DNA of 64,000 nt from Saccharibacillus brassicae (GCF_006542275.1 NZ_CP041217.1:1597501-1661500), one strand, 5' to 3'; shown: positions 50,990-60,543, counted from the stretch's first letter. The notes: generated by a model from the sequence alone, not told the origin. Numbers and translations: made by a program.

Positions 50990-53824
50990 ATGAATCGTAC
51001 GAAAATCGTTTTGGAACGTCTGCACATTTTGCGAGTGTTCGCTTTTCTCTACCGTATGAAAATCGTCCGGCTGCTTATCCCGGTCGCTGTCATCGCTTTC
51101 GTCTATTTTCAGAGCGAGGGCGAGCTGCGCAAGCTCAACTTCTCGCGCATCCTGTTCGACATCCGGACGATGCCGACAAGCGCCATCTTTCAGATTCTTG
51201 CCCTGTCACTCGTCGCTGTCTCGGTCATGAGCGCGTACGACTTCCTGATCTGCCGGCATTTCCGCCTGAACGTAAGCAAATGGGCGGCTTTCCGGTACGG
51301 CTGGATCTCGAATACGTTCAATAACTTTCTCGGCTTTGCCGGCTTTACGGGCGCCGGCGTGCGGGCTCTGCTGTATCGCAACAGCGGCGTCACGCTGGCC
51401 CAGATTACGCCGGCCATCGTCTTTCTGTCGCCGACCCTCGTGACCGGCTTGTCCGTGCTGGCCTGGGCGGGCATCGTCGGCCTGCTGCCGATCCAGCTCA
51501 TGCTGGGCGAACACGGCTGGCTGGTCTACGCGGTATGGGGCATGGCGCTTTATCTGCCGGTCTTCCTGCTCATGCAACGATCCAAGCTGTTCGCCAAATG
51601 GTTCCACAAGCAGGGCGACGGCAGCCGGCTGCCGTGGAGTATCATCGTCAGCTCCGTGCTGGCTTCCGTGCTGGAATGGTTTTTCGCGGGCCTTACGTTC
51701 TGGCTGATCTGCTCCAATTTCCTGCATGACGTTCCGCTCAGCCAGGCTATGGCGATCTACAGCGTTGCGGCAATCGCCGGCATCGTCAGCTTCGCGCCGG
51801 GCGGCATCGGGGCGTTCGATATTACGGCGCTGCTCGGCCTGCAGTTGGCCGGCGTACGGCCGGAGACGGCGCTTGCGACCATCGTGCTGTTCCGCGTCTT
51901 CTACTTCATTATTCCGTGGCTGATCGCGCTGGCGATGACGGCGTTCGAACTGCTGCCGAGCCGGCGCAAGGCGATCCACAAAGAAACGGCCGCCGGAGAA
52001 CCCGACGCCGGCGGCCTGCCGGTCGCAGGGTCCAAAAGCGACGCTCAAGACGAGCTGCCCGGCCCAGGCGAACACGACGGCCTTGCCGCCCACTGGCAGC
52101 GCTTCTGGAACTGGCCCGGCCAATTCGGCTTCCTGAGCGATATGGGCATCTGGGCGCTCGGCAAGCTGGTGCTGGCCTGCGGCTTGATCCTGCTTCTGTC
52201 CGCGGCGACGCCCGGATTGTTCGAGCGGCTGCATTTCATATCGCGCTTCCTGTCCACGCCGCTCATGAAGCTGTCGCAGCAAATTTCGGTCGTGATCGGC
52301 TTCATGCTGATCATTCTGTCCAGCGGCATCTCCCTGCGGCTGCGCAGGGCACACCGGTTGACCTCGCTGCTGCTGGTCGCCGGCGCTCTGTTCACTTTCT
52401 TCAAAGCGTTCGACTACGAGGAAGCGATCTTCCTGCTCGTCGTGGCGCTGCTGCTCTGGGTGTCGCGGGCCCGCTTCTACCGTTCGGGCGCGACGCTGTC
52501 GAGCAAACGGATCGGATTGTGGTTCGTGTTCACCCTCGTGCTGGCGGGTCTCTATTACCTGATCGGAACGTCTTCGCGGCCTCGCTTCCTGAACCGCCTG
52601 CCGGCCGGATTCCAGCCGGAATGGATCATGCAGCCGAGCGAATACGGAGCGATTGCCGCAAGCGGCATCGTCGGCGCGTGGATTCTGTTCTCGATCCTCG
52701 TCCTGCTGCGTCCGAAGCGGCAGGACGCCCAGCTGCCGTGCGGCGACGAACTGAACCGGCTGGATGCCTTTTTGCAAACGGAAGAAGGCAACCTGCTGTC
52801 GCATATGCTGTATCTGGGCGACAAGCAGTTCTATTGGGCGCAGGACGGCAAAGTGCTTATCCCGTACGCGCGCTCGCGCGACAAGCTGGTCGTACTCGGC
52901 GATCCGCTCGGCCCGCAAAAGCTCGTTGGCGACGCGATCGAGGAATTCCAGGCGTTCGGCGACCGCTACGCGCTGTCCGTCGTGTTCTATCAGGCTTCGC
53001 CGGACTATCTGTCGATCTACCACGAGAAAGGCTACCGGTTCTTCAAGCTCGGCGAAGAAGCGCTGATCAATCTGGAGACGTTCACATTCTCGGGCAAAAA
53101 GATGACGGCGTTCCGCACGGCCAAAAACCGCTTCGAGCGGGACGGGTATACGTTCTCCGTAGAAGCCGCGCCTTACGGGGCCGAGCTGCTCGAAGAACTT
53201 CGCGCCATTTCGGACGTCTGGCTGGGCGACCGCAAAGAAAAAGGCTTCTCGCTCGGCTTCTTCAACGAAGCTTACCTGCAGCGCTCGCCGCTTGCGCTGC
53301 TCAAAGACCCGGAAGGCCGGGTCGTCGCCTTCGCGACACTCGCTCCGGCGTACGACGGCGGACGGACGATCTCCGTCGACTTGATGCGCCATCTGCCCGA
53401 TACGCCGAACGGCACGATGGACCTGCTGTTCGCAAGACTGATCGAATGGTCGCAGGCGCAAGGGTACAAGACGTTCAATCTCGGCATGGCTCCGCTGTCG
53501 AGCGTCGGCAAGAGCCGCAGCTCGCTGCGCGAAGAGAAGCTGGCGAATCTGGTGTTCCGCTACGGCGGACACTTCTACAGCTTCGAAGGGCTGCGCCGGT
53601 ACAAGGAGAAGTTCTTCCCGGAATGGCAGCCGCGTTATCTGGCGTATCCGGCTTCGGTCTCGCTGCCGGTCCTGCTCGTCGACCTCGTGATCCTCGTCTC
53701 CCGCCGACCGAAAAACAACGATCGGGGCGACGGCACGGTCGAGATCGGCGAATCGATGCCAAGCGGCAGAACGCCGGCGGGCTCCCCGAACCGGGAAGCC
53801 GAATCGCCCGGCGGTTCGGACTAG
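50990..53824 (+). CDS. mprF: Phosphatidylglycerol lysyltransferase/flippase
   Basis: 944 residues. N-terminal membrane half (about 8 helices, with LGFAGFTGAGVRALLYRNSG and SFAPGGIGAFDITALLGL of the UPF0104/flippase part), a hydrophilic insert near residues 340-385 (ETAAGEPDAGGLPVAGS), more helices, then the cytoplasmic DUF2156/GNAT-like synthase half (DKLVVLGDPLG; MTAFRTAKNRFERDGY; FNLGMAPLSSVG). Adds Lys (or Ala) from aminoacyl-tRNA to phosphatidylglycerol and flips it, giving resistance to cationic peptides. Start ATG 50990 with TAGGTG 5 nt upstream. Divergent from liaI. Confidence 0.93.
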   Translation: MNRTKIVLERLHILRVFAFLYRMKIVRLLIPVAVIAFVYFQSEGELRKLNFSRILFDIRTMPTSAIFQILALSLVAVSVMSAYDFLICRHFRLNVSKWAAFRYGWISNTFNNFLGFAGFTGAGVRALLYRNSGVTLAQITPAIVFLSPTLVTGLSVLAWAGIVGLLPIQLMLGEHGWLVYAVWGMALYLPVFLLMQRSKLFAKWFHKQGDGSRLPWSIIVSSVLASVLEWFFAGLTFWLICSNFLHDVPLSQAMAIYSVAAIAGIVSFAPGGIGAFDITALLGLQLAGVRPETALATIVLFRVFYFIIPWLIALAMTAFELLPSRRKAIHKETAAGEPDAGGLPVAGSKSDAQDELPGPGEHDGLAAHWQRFWNWPGQFGFLSDMGIWALGKLVLACGLILLLSAATPGLFERLHFISRFLSTPLMKLSQQISVVIGFMLIILSSGISLRLRRAHRLTSLLLVAGALFTFFKAFDYEEAIFLLVVALLLWVSRARFYRSGATLSSKRIGLWFVFTLVLAGLYYLIGTSSRPRFLNRLPAGFQPEWIMQPSEYGAIAASGIVGAWILFSILVLLRPKRQDAQLPCGDELNRLDAFLQTEEGNLLSHMLYLGDKQFYWAQDGKVLIPYARSRDKLVVLGDPLGPQKLVGDAIEEFQAFGDRYALSVVFYQASPDYLSIYHEKGYRFFKLGEEALINLETFTFSGKKMTAFRTAKNRFERDGYTFSVEAAPYGAELLEELRAISDVWLGDRKEKGFSLGFFNEAYLQRSPLALLKDPEGRVVAFATLAPAYDGGRTISVDLMRHLPDTPNGTMDLLFARLIEWSQAQGYKTFNLGMAPLSSVGKSRSSLREEKLANLVFRYGGHFYSFEGLRRYKEKFFPEWQPRYLAYPASVSLPVLLVDLVILVSRRPKNNDRGDGTVEIGESMPSGRTPAGSPNREAESPGGSD

Positions 53825-53901
53825 GCTTGCTCGGACTAAGCTCGTTCGGCCGCAGCGCCTGTGAACGGCGCCTTTCCAAATTATGATCGCCCTTCACGAC
53901 C

Positions 53902-53948
53902 AAAAGCAGGCATCGACGCGAGCGTACTCGCGCAGATGCCTGCTTTTT
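53902..53948. terminator. Bidirectional terminator between mprF and oxidoreductase gene
   Basis: AAAAGCAGGCAT...ATGCCTGCTTTTT outer stem with inner GAGCGTACTC palindrome; A and T runs on both sides. Confidence 0.9.
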
Positions 53949-53987
53949 GGTCTGTTTTCTATTGGCGGAAGCTTGGCTCAAGGCCGC

Positions 53988-55043
53988 TTAGTCCGCGCGC
54001 GTGACGCGGGTAGATAGCGGCGTTCCGGTCGGCCGTAACGCCTGCGCCCGCGAAGCCGCGTAAATGCCGTGCACGAGATCGAGGGCACGCCCGCCTTCTT
54101 CCGCGTCGAGCCAAAATTTGCGCCCGGCGCGCACATGCCGGTAAAAGTCCTCGATCAGCAGGCCGTGGCTGAGGCCCCAATACGACTTCGCGCCCGCGGC
54201 GCTCCGGGCAGGGCGGCACAGTTCCGTCTCTTCGCCTTCCTGCAGCAGATAGAGGCGGTCCCGGCGCTGCAGCAGCACGCCCTGCTCGAAGATCAGCTCC
54301 AGCTCGACGGGGCTGTTCGCCAGATACGCGTTCGTGCCGTAGAACAACGCCCGGACGCCGTTCGAAAAATCGAGGCAGGCATGGGCCGTGTCTTCGACCT
54401 CGATGTAATCGCCCAGAGCGTCCGTCGTGACGCTGCCCGCGATCCGCTCGATTTCGCCGCCGGCGAACCATTGCAGCAGATCGAGCGTATGGATCGTCTG
54501 GTTGATCAGCAGCCCTCCGCCTTCTGTCGCGATCCGCCCGCGCCACGGGTTGTCCGTATAATAGTCCGGGCTGCGCGACCAGGTCACCGCGCCTTTGAGG
54601 CAGAGCAGCCGGCCCAACCGGCCGGAATCGATAATCTCCCGAATCTGCCGCGAACTTTCGTTATAGCGATTCTGGAACACGACGCCGAGCTGCGCAGGTC
54701 CGGCCGCGGCCGCCGCGATTCGCAGCGACCTCGCCGCTTCCGGCGTATGGGCGATCGGTTTCTCCGTCAGTACGTGCTTGCCGGCCGCCAGCAGTTCTGC
54801 CGCCATCTCCGCATGCAGATGATGCGGCGTGCACAGATGCACGACTTCAATGTCCGGACGTTCCAGCACCGTCCGGTAATCGCGCGCCGCTTCGCAGCCG
54901 TAAGCGGCCGCTTCCCGCTCCGCCCGGGGCAGATCGAGGTCCACCGCAAGGCGCAGCTGCGCCTCTTCCATATTTGCCAAAGCCCGCGCATGCTGGGCGA
55001 AGATCGTGCCGCAGCCGATAATCGCCGCTCCCGTTTTTGTCAT
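53988..55043 (-). CDS. Gfo/Idh/MocA family NAD(P)-dependent sugar oxidoreductase
   Basis: 351 residues. Rossmann motif AAIIGCGTIFAQHARAL, CTPHHLHAEMAAE, TEKPIAHTPEAA and the GGGLLINQTIHTLDLLQWFAGG substrate helix. Last gene of a four-gene minus-strand run of sugar enzymes. ATG 55043 has AAGG 8 nt upstream; a GTG three codons before is an alternative. Sequence divergence from the neighbouring family members suggests different substrates. Confidence 0.87.
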   Translation of the reverse strand: MTKTGAAIIGCGTIFAQHARALANMEEAQLRLAVDLDLPRAEREAAAYGCEAARDYRTVLERPDIEVVHLCTPHHLHAEMAAELLAAGKHVLTEKPIAHTPEAARSLRIAAAAAGPAQLGVVFQNRYNESSRQIREIIDSGRLGRLLCLKGAVTWSRSPDYYTDNPWRGRIATEGGGLLINQTIHTLDLLQWFAGGEIERIAGSVTTDALGDYIEVEDTAHACLDFSNGVRALFYGTNAYLANSPVELELIFEQGVLLQRRDRLYLLQEGEETELCRPARSAAGAKSYWGLSHGLLIEDFYRHVRAGRKFWLDAEEGGRALDLVHGIYAASRAQALRPTGTPLSTRVTRAD

Positions 55044-55069
55044 CAGTCGCACCTTCCGTCTTCGACTTT

Positions 55070-56191
55070 TTACGTCTTATTCGTGAGCCCTGCCGATTCC
55101 GGCTTGCGCAGCGTGTCCGGCGTCAGGTTCAGCGCGGCCGCCTGCGCTTCCAGGCACAGCCGCGCGGCCAGAAACGCATGCGCCTGCGTCATCGCGTGCT
55201 CCGTGCGGTTCAGGCTGTCCAGAATCAGCTGCCCGAAGAACGGGCAGCCCACTTTGCCGGACACCTGCTCGTAATGCTCGCCTTCCCCGTCGACCCAATA
55301 CACATGGTCCCCGGAGTCCGAACGCGCGATGTCCGTATATTTGCGCAGCTCGATGTATCCCTCGGTGCCCAAAATGACCGTCCGCCCGTCGCCCCACGTG
55401 CCGAGCCCTTTGGGCGTCAGCCAGTCGACGCGAAAATACTGCGTCGCCCCGTTGTCGCCGACAAGCGTCGCGTCGCCGTAATCTTCCAATTCGGGGTATT
55501 CGGGGCTGCTGTAATTGCCCACCTTGCTGTGCAGCACCTGGGCGCTCTTGCAGCCTGCATAATGCAGGAACTGCTCGATCTGGTGGCTGCCGATATCGCA
55601 CAGGATGCCGCCGTAGTCTTCGCGGCGGAAAAACCAGTCCGGACGGCCGGCGGCATTCAGCCGGTGCGGGCCTGCGCCCGTCACCTGTACGACGCGGCCG
55701 ATCGCGCCCTGGCGGATCAGCTGATCCGCGTACACCGCGCTCTCGACATGCAGGCGCTCGCTGTAGTAGACCATATACTTGCGGCCCGTCCGGGCGGCGC
55801 AGGCCTCCGCTTCGTCAAGCTGCGCGAGCGTCGTGAACGGCGCTTTGTCCGTGAAATAATCTTTGCCGCTCTCCATCACCCGCACGCCCAGCGGTCCGCG
55901 CCTGGCCGGGATGGCCGCCGAACAGACCATCCGCACTTCCGGATCATCCAGAATGTCTTCCAGCGAATCCGCTGCCTTCACGCCCGGAAACGACGCGATA
56001 AAAGCTTCCATTTTGACCCGATCGGGATCATAGACCCATTTCAACGTGCCGCCGGCTTCGATCAGCCCGTTGCACATGCCGTTAATATGCCCGTGATCCA
56101 GAGCCGCCGCCGCAAAGACGAATTCGCCCGGTGCCACCACCGGCTTCGCTTCGTGTCTCGGCGCGTAATTCATGCCGTCGCTTCGTCCCAT
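55070..56191 (-). CDS. Gfo/Idh/MocA family oxidoreductase
   Basis: 373 residues. Its N-terminus is unusual: FAAAALDHGHINGMCNGLIEAG replaces the normal Gly-x-Gly-x-x-Gly fingerprint, so cofactor binding may differ. It keeps the TDKAPFTTLAQLDEAE block in place of the EKP motif and a substrate helix GGILCDIGSHQIEQFLHYAG. Start at ATG 56191 behind GGGAGG; an ATG six codons later is possible. Lies between an isomerase and another oxidoreductase. Confidence 0.8.
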   Translation of the reverse strand: MGRSDGMNYAPRHEAKPVVAPGEFVFAAAALDHGHINGMCNGLIEAGGTLKWVYDPDRVKMEAFIASFPGVKAADSLEDILDDPEVRMVCSAAIPARRGPLGVRVMESGKDYFTDKAPFTTLAQLDEAEACAARTGRKYMVYYSERLHVESAVYADQLIRQGAIGRVVQVTGAGPHRLNAAGRPDWFFRREDYGGILCDIGSHQIEQFLHYAGCKSAQVLHSKVGNYSSPEYPELEDYGDATLVGDNGATQYFRVDWLTPKGLGTWGDGRTVILGTEGYIELRKYTDIARSDSGDHVYWVDGEGEHYEQVSGKVGCPFFGQLILDSLNRTEHAMTQAHAFLAARLCLEAQAAALNLTPDTLRKPESAGLTNKT

Positions 56192-56286
56192 CGTCGATTC
56201 ATCCTCCCGCTGCCTTTTTTTCGCACAGTCCGCACGGCTGTTTCCCGTTCCGTCCTGCTTGTGAGATCCTTCCACTCCCAAACTCC

Positions 56287-57069
56287 TTACATCGTCTTCT
56301 CCCGCCGCAGCAGTCCGTGCAAATAATCCAGGCTCATCTGCGCACTCTCGAACGGGTCGCGCCGGCAGACGTCCTGCTCGACGACGTACCATTCCACGCC
56401 TGTCGCCCGGCACGCTTCGATAATGGCCGGATAATTCATATTGCCGTGTCCCACTTCCGCAAAAACCGCCTGTCCGTCCACGATCTCCATGTCTTTGAGA
56501 TGGACGACCTGCATCCGGCCTGCGACCTTGTGCGCCCACTGGGCCGGATCGCCTCCGCCTGCCTGCACCCAGTACATGTCCAGTTCGAAGCCGAACGCTT
56601 CCGAATCGCTTTCGTCCAGCAAAATATCCATCGCCGTGCGGCCGTCGTACCGTTCGAATTCGATCTGATGGTTGTGGTACACGAACTGCAGGCCGTACTC
56701 CTGCTTGAGCCGCCGGGCGATACCGGACGCTTCCTTCGCAAAAGCCCGGTAGCCGTCCGCGCTGCCGCGGTACCGGTCCGGCACCATGCCGAGTCCGACG
56801 TAGGCGCAGTCCCACAGCTTATGCTGCTCCGCCACAGCTTGCAGGTCATCCGTCAGCCGATCGTACGCAATATGCGTGGCGCAGATCTTCAGTTCGTTTT
56901 GCACCGCGAGTTCTTTGACTCTATGGGGATCGATAGGGCCGATGCCCGACACCTGCACCGCGTCGTAGCCGATTTGCTTGAGCCTGGAGAGCGTGTCCGC
57001 CAAGCCTTCCTTCGTCTGTGCCTGTTCCCGAAACGTATACAACTGAGCGGCAATCGTCGATCTTTTCAT
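56287..57069 (-). CDS. Sugar phosphate isomerase/epimerase (xylose isomerase-like TIM barrel)
   Basis: 260 residues. Barrel metal site suggested by LQFVYHNHQIEFE, FELDMYWVQAGG, VVHLKDME and YVVEQDVCRRDP. The HNHQIEFE block is typical of IolE/3-keto-glycoside-type isomerases. Start at ATG 57069 with AAGGCGG 8 nt upstream. Placed between two Gfo/Idh/MocA genes in one operon, so it likely acts on their oxidised product. Confidence 0.86.
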   Translation of the reverse strand: MKRSTIAAQLYTFREQAQTKEGLADTLSRLKQIGYDAVQVSGIGPIDPHRVKELAVQNELKICATHIAYDRLTDDLQAVAEQHKLWDCAYVGLGMVPDRYRGSADGYRAFAKEASGIARRLKQEYGLQFVYHNHQIEFERYDGRTAMDILLDESDSEAFGFELDMYWVQAGGGDPAQWAHKVAGRMQVVHLKDMEIVDGQAVFAEVGHGNMNYPAIIEACRATGVEWYVVEQDVCRRDPFESAQMSLDYLHGLLRREKTM

Positions 57070-57144
57070 CGTATGTTCCGCCTTTCCCACGTTTTTGTGC
57101 GCGTGCATCTCCGGCTGTCGGTTGATCCGTACTGCACGGCGGAA

Positions 57145-58335
57145 TCAGTGCGTGCCCGATACGTTGAGCGTCGCGTCCGTGCCCGTTTTTTTGACAAAAG
57201 TGGACTGCTCGATCCGTTCGTTCAACTGTGCCAGATAAGCGTCTTCGTCGATCGGAAGTTCAACCCAGCCGTCGGTCCAGCTCGACAAATGCATCGCGTT
57301 CGACAGCGTAAGCCCGTGGATGCCTTCTTCGCCCGGGGCGATCAGCGGCTCTCCGTGCAGCACGGCCCGCGTAAAATTGCTCAGGATGCCTTCATGCTGC
57401 TCCCCGCTTCCGCGCTCGACCGGCACGTCGCATTTCCAGCATTCCGGCTCGCCGAATCCGCCCGTATACGTCGCATTGAACTCCGGTTCCGGCGTGCGCA
57501 AGCGCCAAAAGGTCAGCTTGTCGTCTTCGATCACGATTTTGCCGTTATCGCCCACCAGCTCGAACCGGTTCGTACCCGGCGCCTCGCCGACCGTCGTCAC
57601 GAACAGTCCGGTCGCTCCGTTCTCGTACTCCACGTAGGCGGTCACGTCGTCTTCCACCTCGATATTCCGTTTTTTTCCGAAGCTGCAAAACGCTCTTACG
57701 CGCTTGGGCATCATGCCCGTCGTCCACTGCCACAAATCGAGCTGATGCGGGTCCTGGTTCAACAGCACGCCGCCGCCTTCTCCCTGCCACGTCGCCCGCC
57801 AACCGCCGGAATCGTAGTAGCTCTGCGAGCGGTACCAGTTGGTGATGATCCAGTTGGTCCGCCGGATCTCGCCCAGTTCGCCCGATTGAACAAGGTCGCG
57901 CAGCTTGCGGTACAGCGGATTGGTGCGTTGGTTGTACATGATGCCGAACACAAGACCCGATTTTGCCGCTGCGGCCGCCGCTTCGTTCATCTGCCGCACC
58001 GCTTTGGTATAGACGCCGGCCGGCTTTTCGATCAGCACGTGCAGACCGTATTGAAAAGCTTCGATCGCCAAAGTCGGATGATCGTAATGAGGCGTCGCGA
58101 TCAGCACCGCGTCGATCTCGCCCGAGCGCATCAGCTCTTTGGGGTCGGCGTAACGTCTCACGTCAGCCGGAAGATGCTGCTTCGCCCAATCCAGCCGTTC
58201 CTGCCGCACATCGCATACCGCGGTCAGCACGGCCCCTTCGATCCGCTGCCCGATCAGGCTCTGCGCGTGGGCGCTGCCCATATTGCCGATACCGATTACG
58301 CCGAACCTTATCTGTGTGCCTGTAGTCGTCTTCAT
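57145..58335 (-). CDS. Gfo/Idh/MocA family NAD(P)-dependent sugar oxidoreductase
   Basis: 396 residues, the longest of this family here. Rossmann motif FGVIGIGNMGSAHAQSL, LIEKPAGVYTKAVRQM and WQGEGGGVLLNQDPHQLDLWQW. First gene of the operon; ATG 58335 has GGAGG 6 nt upstream. Divergent from an AraC regulator across 195 bp, which presumably controls it. Confidence 0.88.
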   Translation of the reverse strand: MKTTTGTQIRFGVIGIGNMGSAHAQSLIGQRIEGAVLTAVCDVRQERLDWAKQHLPADVRRYADPKELMRSGEIDAVLIATPHYDHPTLAIEAFQYGLHVLIEKPAGVYTKAVRQMNEAAAAAAKSGLVFGIMYNQRTNPLYRKLRDLVQSGELGEIRRTNWIITNWYRSQSYYDSGGWRATWQGEGGGVLLNQDPHQLDLWQWTTGMMPKRVRAFCSFGKKRNIEVEDDVTAYVEYENGATGLFVTTVGEAPGTNRFELVGDNGKIVIEDDKLTFWRLRTPEPEFNATYTGGFGEPECWKCDVPVERGSGEQHEGILSNFTRAVLHGEPLIAPGEEGIHGLTLSNAMHLSSWTDGWVELPIDEDAYLAQLNERIEQSTFVKKTGTDATLNVSGTH

Positions 58336-58456
58336 GATGTCCCTCCGCCGCTTGCAGATTATGTTTCCGCTTCCATTTCTGTTCCTGTCGTTGCTTCCTT
58401 TTGAGAATAACCCGGACGCGCACGCAAGAACATGAACACGATTAAGAACTTCTTGT

Positions 58457-58493
58457 CTAAAACTAAGGTGTTTTGGCTAAAAGAAGGTATACT
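58457..58493 (+). promoter_or_regulatory. Candidate AraC-responsive promoter region
   Basis: TATACT at 58488-58493 without a good -35, preceded by two direct repeats CTAAAACTAAGG and CTAAAAGAAGG starting at 58457 and 58477 (period 20). Confidence 0.4.
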
Positions 58494-58530
58494 GCGAATA
58501 AGGAAACATCTATGGAAAGCGAGGGTTTTT

Positions 58531-59349
58531 ATGCAGTCTTTTTCCCGCAACGAACTGGAAAATCTGACCGTCCACGTCTCCCATGCTTTTTACCGCGCCG
58601 GTTATTTCGGTTGGAACGCTCCCGAAGAGAAGCCGTCGTTCAACCGCCTGTATTACGTGACCGAAGGGGAAGGCGCGGTGACGCTCGACGGCATTCGGTA
58701 CGAACCCCGGCCCGGGCAGCTGTTCATCATGCCGGCCGGAGCCGTGCAGACCCGCTTTACCCCGCCCGGGAATCCGTATTCCCGCTACTTCTGCCATTTC
58801 GACGCGAAGATCGGCGGCTGGCCGTTGTTCCGGGCGGGTTCGCCTTTTCATCTGGCCGATGCCGCCGATCCCGGAACGGTCGAAGCGCTGTTTCGCGACA
58901 TGATCGGGCAGTCCGAGCATCCCGGCCCTTTTGCCGCGCTGCGCGTCAAAGCGTGCCTGCTCCAGCTGCTCGCCTGCTGCCTCGAACGAAGCGGGCACGA
59001 CGAGCATTCGGAGCTTGCGGCGCAGGCCGGGGAACGAGGCAAGCTGAGCGCTGTGCTGGAGTATATCGAGGCTCGGCTGGAAGAACCGCTCGAAGTCGAA
59101 CGGCTGGCCGAAATCGTGCATCTGCATCCCAATTATTTCATTCCCTATTTCAAAAAACAGATGGGCACCACCCCGATGAGCTACGTGCAGCATAAACGGA
59201 TCGAGTTCGCCCGGCGCCTGCTGACCTCGACCGACATGGGTATCTCGCTGATCGCGGACCGCGTCGGCATGGACCCGGCCCACTTTTCCCGCACTTTCAA
59301 AAAAACGACCGGTGTCTCGCCCAGCACGTACCGCAACAGCACCCGTTAA
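58531..59349 (+). CDS. AraC family transcriptional regulator
   Basis: 272 residues: cupin-like N-terminus (FNRLYYVTEGEGAVTLDG, GQLFIMPAGAVQTRF) and two helix-turn-helix motifs (EVERLAEIVHLHPNYFIPYFKKQMG; ISLIADRVGMDPAHFSRTFKKTTG). Likely sugar-responsive activator of the divergent oxidoreductase operon. Start ATG 58531 with GAGG 7 nt upstream; the 33-residue longer reading has a basic, non-conserved leader. Confidence 0.87.
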   Translation: MQSFSRNELENLTVHVSHAFYRAGYFGWNAPEEKPSFNRLYYVTEGEGAVTLDGIRYEPRPGQLFIMPAGAVQTRFTPPGNPYSRYFCHFDAKIGGWPLFRAGSPFHLADAADPGTVEALFRDMIGQSEHPGPFAALRVKACLLQLLACCLERSGHDEHSELAAQAGERGKLSAVLEYIEARLEEPLEVERLAEIVHLHPNYFIPYFKKQMGTTPMSYVQHKRIEFARRLLTSTDMGISLIADRVGMDPAHFSRTFKKTTGVSPSTYRNSTR

Positions 59350-59361
59350 ATCGGTCACGTC

Positions 59362-59397
59362 AAAAAGCCCGGTACGCCGTCGTCGGCGCCGGGCTTG
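59362..59397. terminator. Terminator between the AraC gene and uxuA
   Basis: AAAAAGCCCGG...CCGGGCTT hairpin, TTTTT on the minus strand (after uxuA), shorter T run on the plus strand. Confidence 0.75.
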
Positions 59398-59445
59398 ATT
59401 CGGTTGGCTGTCTCTTGCAGCGGTTGAGCTTTTTGCGTTTTCCCG

Positions 59446-59491
59446 TTAGTGTTACTTTTACTTTTACTTTGACTTTTACTTTGACTTTTCT
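59446..59491. repeat. Hexamer repeat across the uxuA stop codon
   Basis: On the minus strand AAGTMA units (AAGTCA, AAGTAA) repeat about seven times. In frame they read KSK-stop again and again, so the stop codon is part of the repeat. Confidence 0.8.
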
Positions 59492-60543
59492 GGCGCCTGC
59501 TTCGCTTTGGTCGTCGCTTCCGCCAAGCCGTTGATGTATACGGCGCCCAGCGCCCGGTCGTACAAGCCGTAGCCGGCCCGTCCGGTCTCGCCCCAGATCA
59601 TCCGGCCGTGATCCGAGCGGAACGGTCCGTCGAAGCCGTAATCGGTATACGCTTTGACGATTTCATAAAAGTCGAGCGAACCCCATTCCGATAAATGACC
59701 GGATTCCCGGAACGATTTGTCGCCTGTAATCTTCACGTTGCGCAGATGCGCGAAATGGACCCGATCCCGCACCCCGCCAAAATATCGCACCATCTCCACG
59801 AAATCATTTTTCGGATCGCAGCCAAGCGAACCGGAGCACAGCGTCAACCCGTGGCAAGGCGAGTCGTGCAGGTTCAGGAAACGCTCCAGATTGTCCCGGT
59901 TCGTCATGATCCGCGGCAGACCGAAGATCGGCCACGGCGGATCGTCCGGATGGATCGCCATTTTGACTCCGCTCTCCTCGGCCGCCGGAATGATCCGCTC
60001 GATAAAGTAGGCCAAGTTCTCCCACAGCTTCTCTTCGTCCACTTCTTCGTACTTTTCCAAAAGAGGACCCAATCCGCCTTCGCCATAGGAAGTATCCCAG
60101 CCCGGCAGCGCCAGTTCGCCGAGCTTGGGGTCCATCCGGCGAATAGTCTCTTCTTCATAGATCAACGTGGTCGATCCGTCCGGCAGCTCGAAATTCAGAT
60201 CGGACCGCGTCCAATCGAATACCGGCATAAAATTGTAACAGACGACCGGGACGCCTGCATTGCCCAGGTTGCGCAGCGTATTCGCGTAATTCTCGATGTA
60301 GCGGTCACGCGTCGGCAGGCCCAGCTTGATGTCTTCATGCACCGGAACGCTTTCGATGACCGACAGCCGCAGTCCGACTTCTTCCACCCGCCGCTTGAGC
60401 GCGCGAATATTCTCCACCGGCCATTCCTCGCCGACCGGAATATCGTAAATGGCGCTTACGATCCCTTTCATCCCGGGAATCTGCGCAATATGCTCCAGCT
60501 TGACGGGATCGTCTTCGCCATACCAACGAAACGTCATCTCCAC
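59476..60543 (-). CDS. uxuA: Mannonate dehydratase
   Basis: 355 residues. Family block [22 protein letters not shown] at the start, then [16 protein letters not shown]-like [16 protein letters not shown], the metal-site [16 protein letters not shown] and [12 protein letters not shown] near the end. Converts D-mannonate to 2-keto-3-deoxygluconate in glucuronate catabolism. GTG start 60543 has AAGGAG 9 nt upstream, and M-x-MTFRWYG matches the family start. No uxaC or uxuB nearby; a fructuronate reductase could be one of the oxidoreductases. The C-terminus ends in a KSK repeat. Confidence 0.92.
   Translation of the reverse strand: MEMTFRWYGEDDPVKLEHIAQIPGMKGIVSAIYDIPVGEEWPVENIRALKRRVEEVGLRLSVIESVPVHEDIKLGLPTRDRYIENYANTLRNLGNAGVPVVCYNFMPVFDWTRSDLNFELPDGSTTLIYEEETIRRMDPKLGELALPGWDTSYGEGGLGPLLEKYEEVDEEKLWENLAYFIERIIPAAEESGVKMAIHPDDPPWPIFGLPRIMTNRDNLERFLNLHDSPCHGLTLCSGSLGCDPKNDFVEMVRYFGGVRDRVHFAHLRNVKITGDKSFRESGHLSEWGSLDFYEIVKAYTDYGFDGPFRSDHGRMIWGETGRAGYGLYDRALGAVYINGLAEATTKAKQAPEKSK

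Noticed and set aside
51206-53572. Minus-strand open frame of 788 codons opposite mprF
   Set aside because: Gln/Arg/Ala-rich antisense frame; mprF is unambiguous on the plus strand.
56131-58404. Plus-strand open frame of 757 codons opposite the oxidoreductase cassette
   Set aside because: Antisense shadow without start signals across three recognisable genes.
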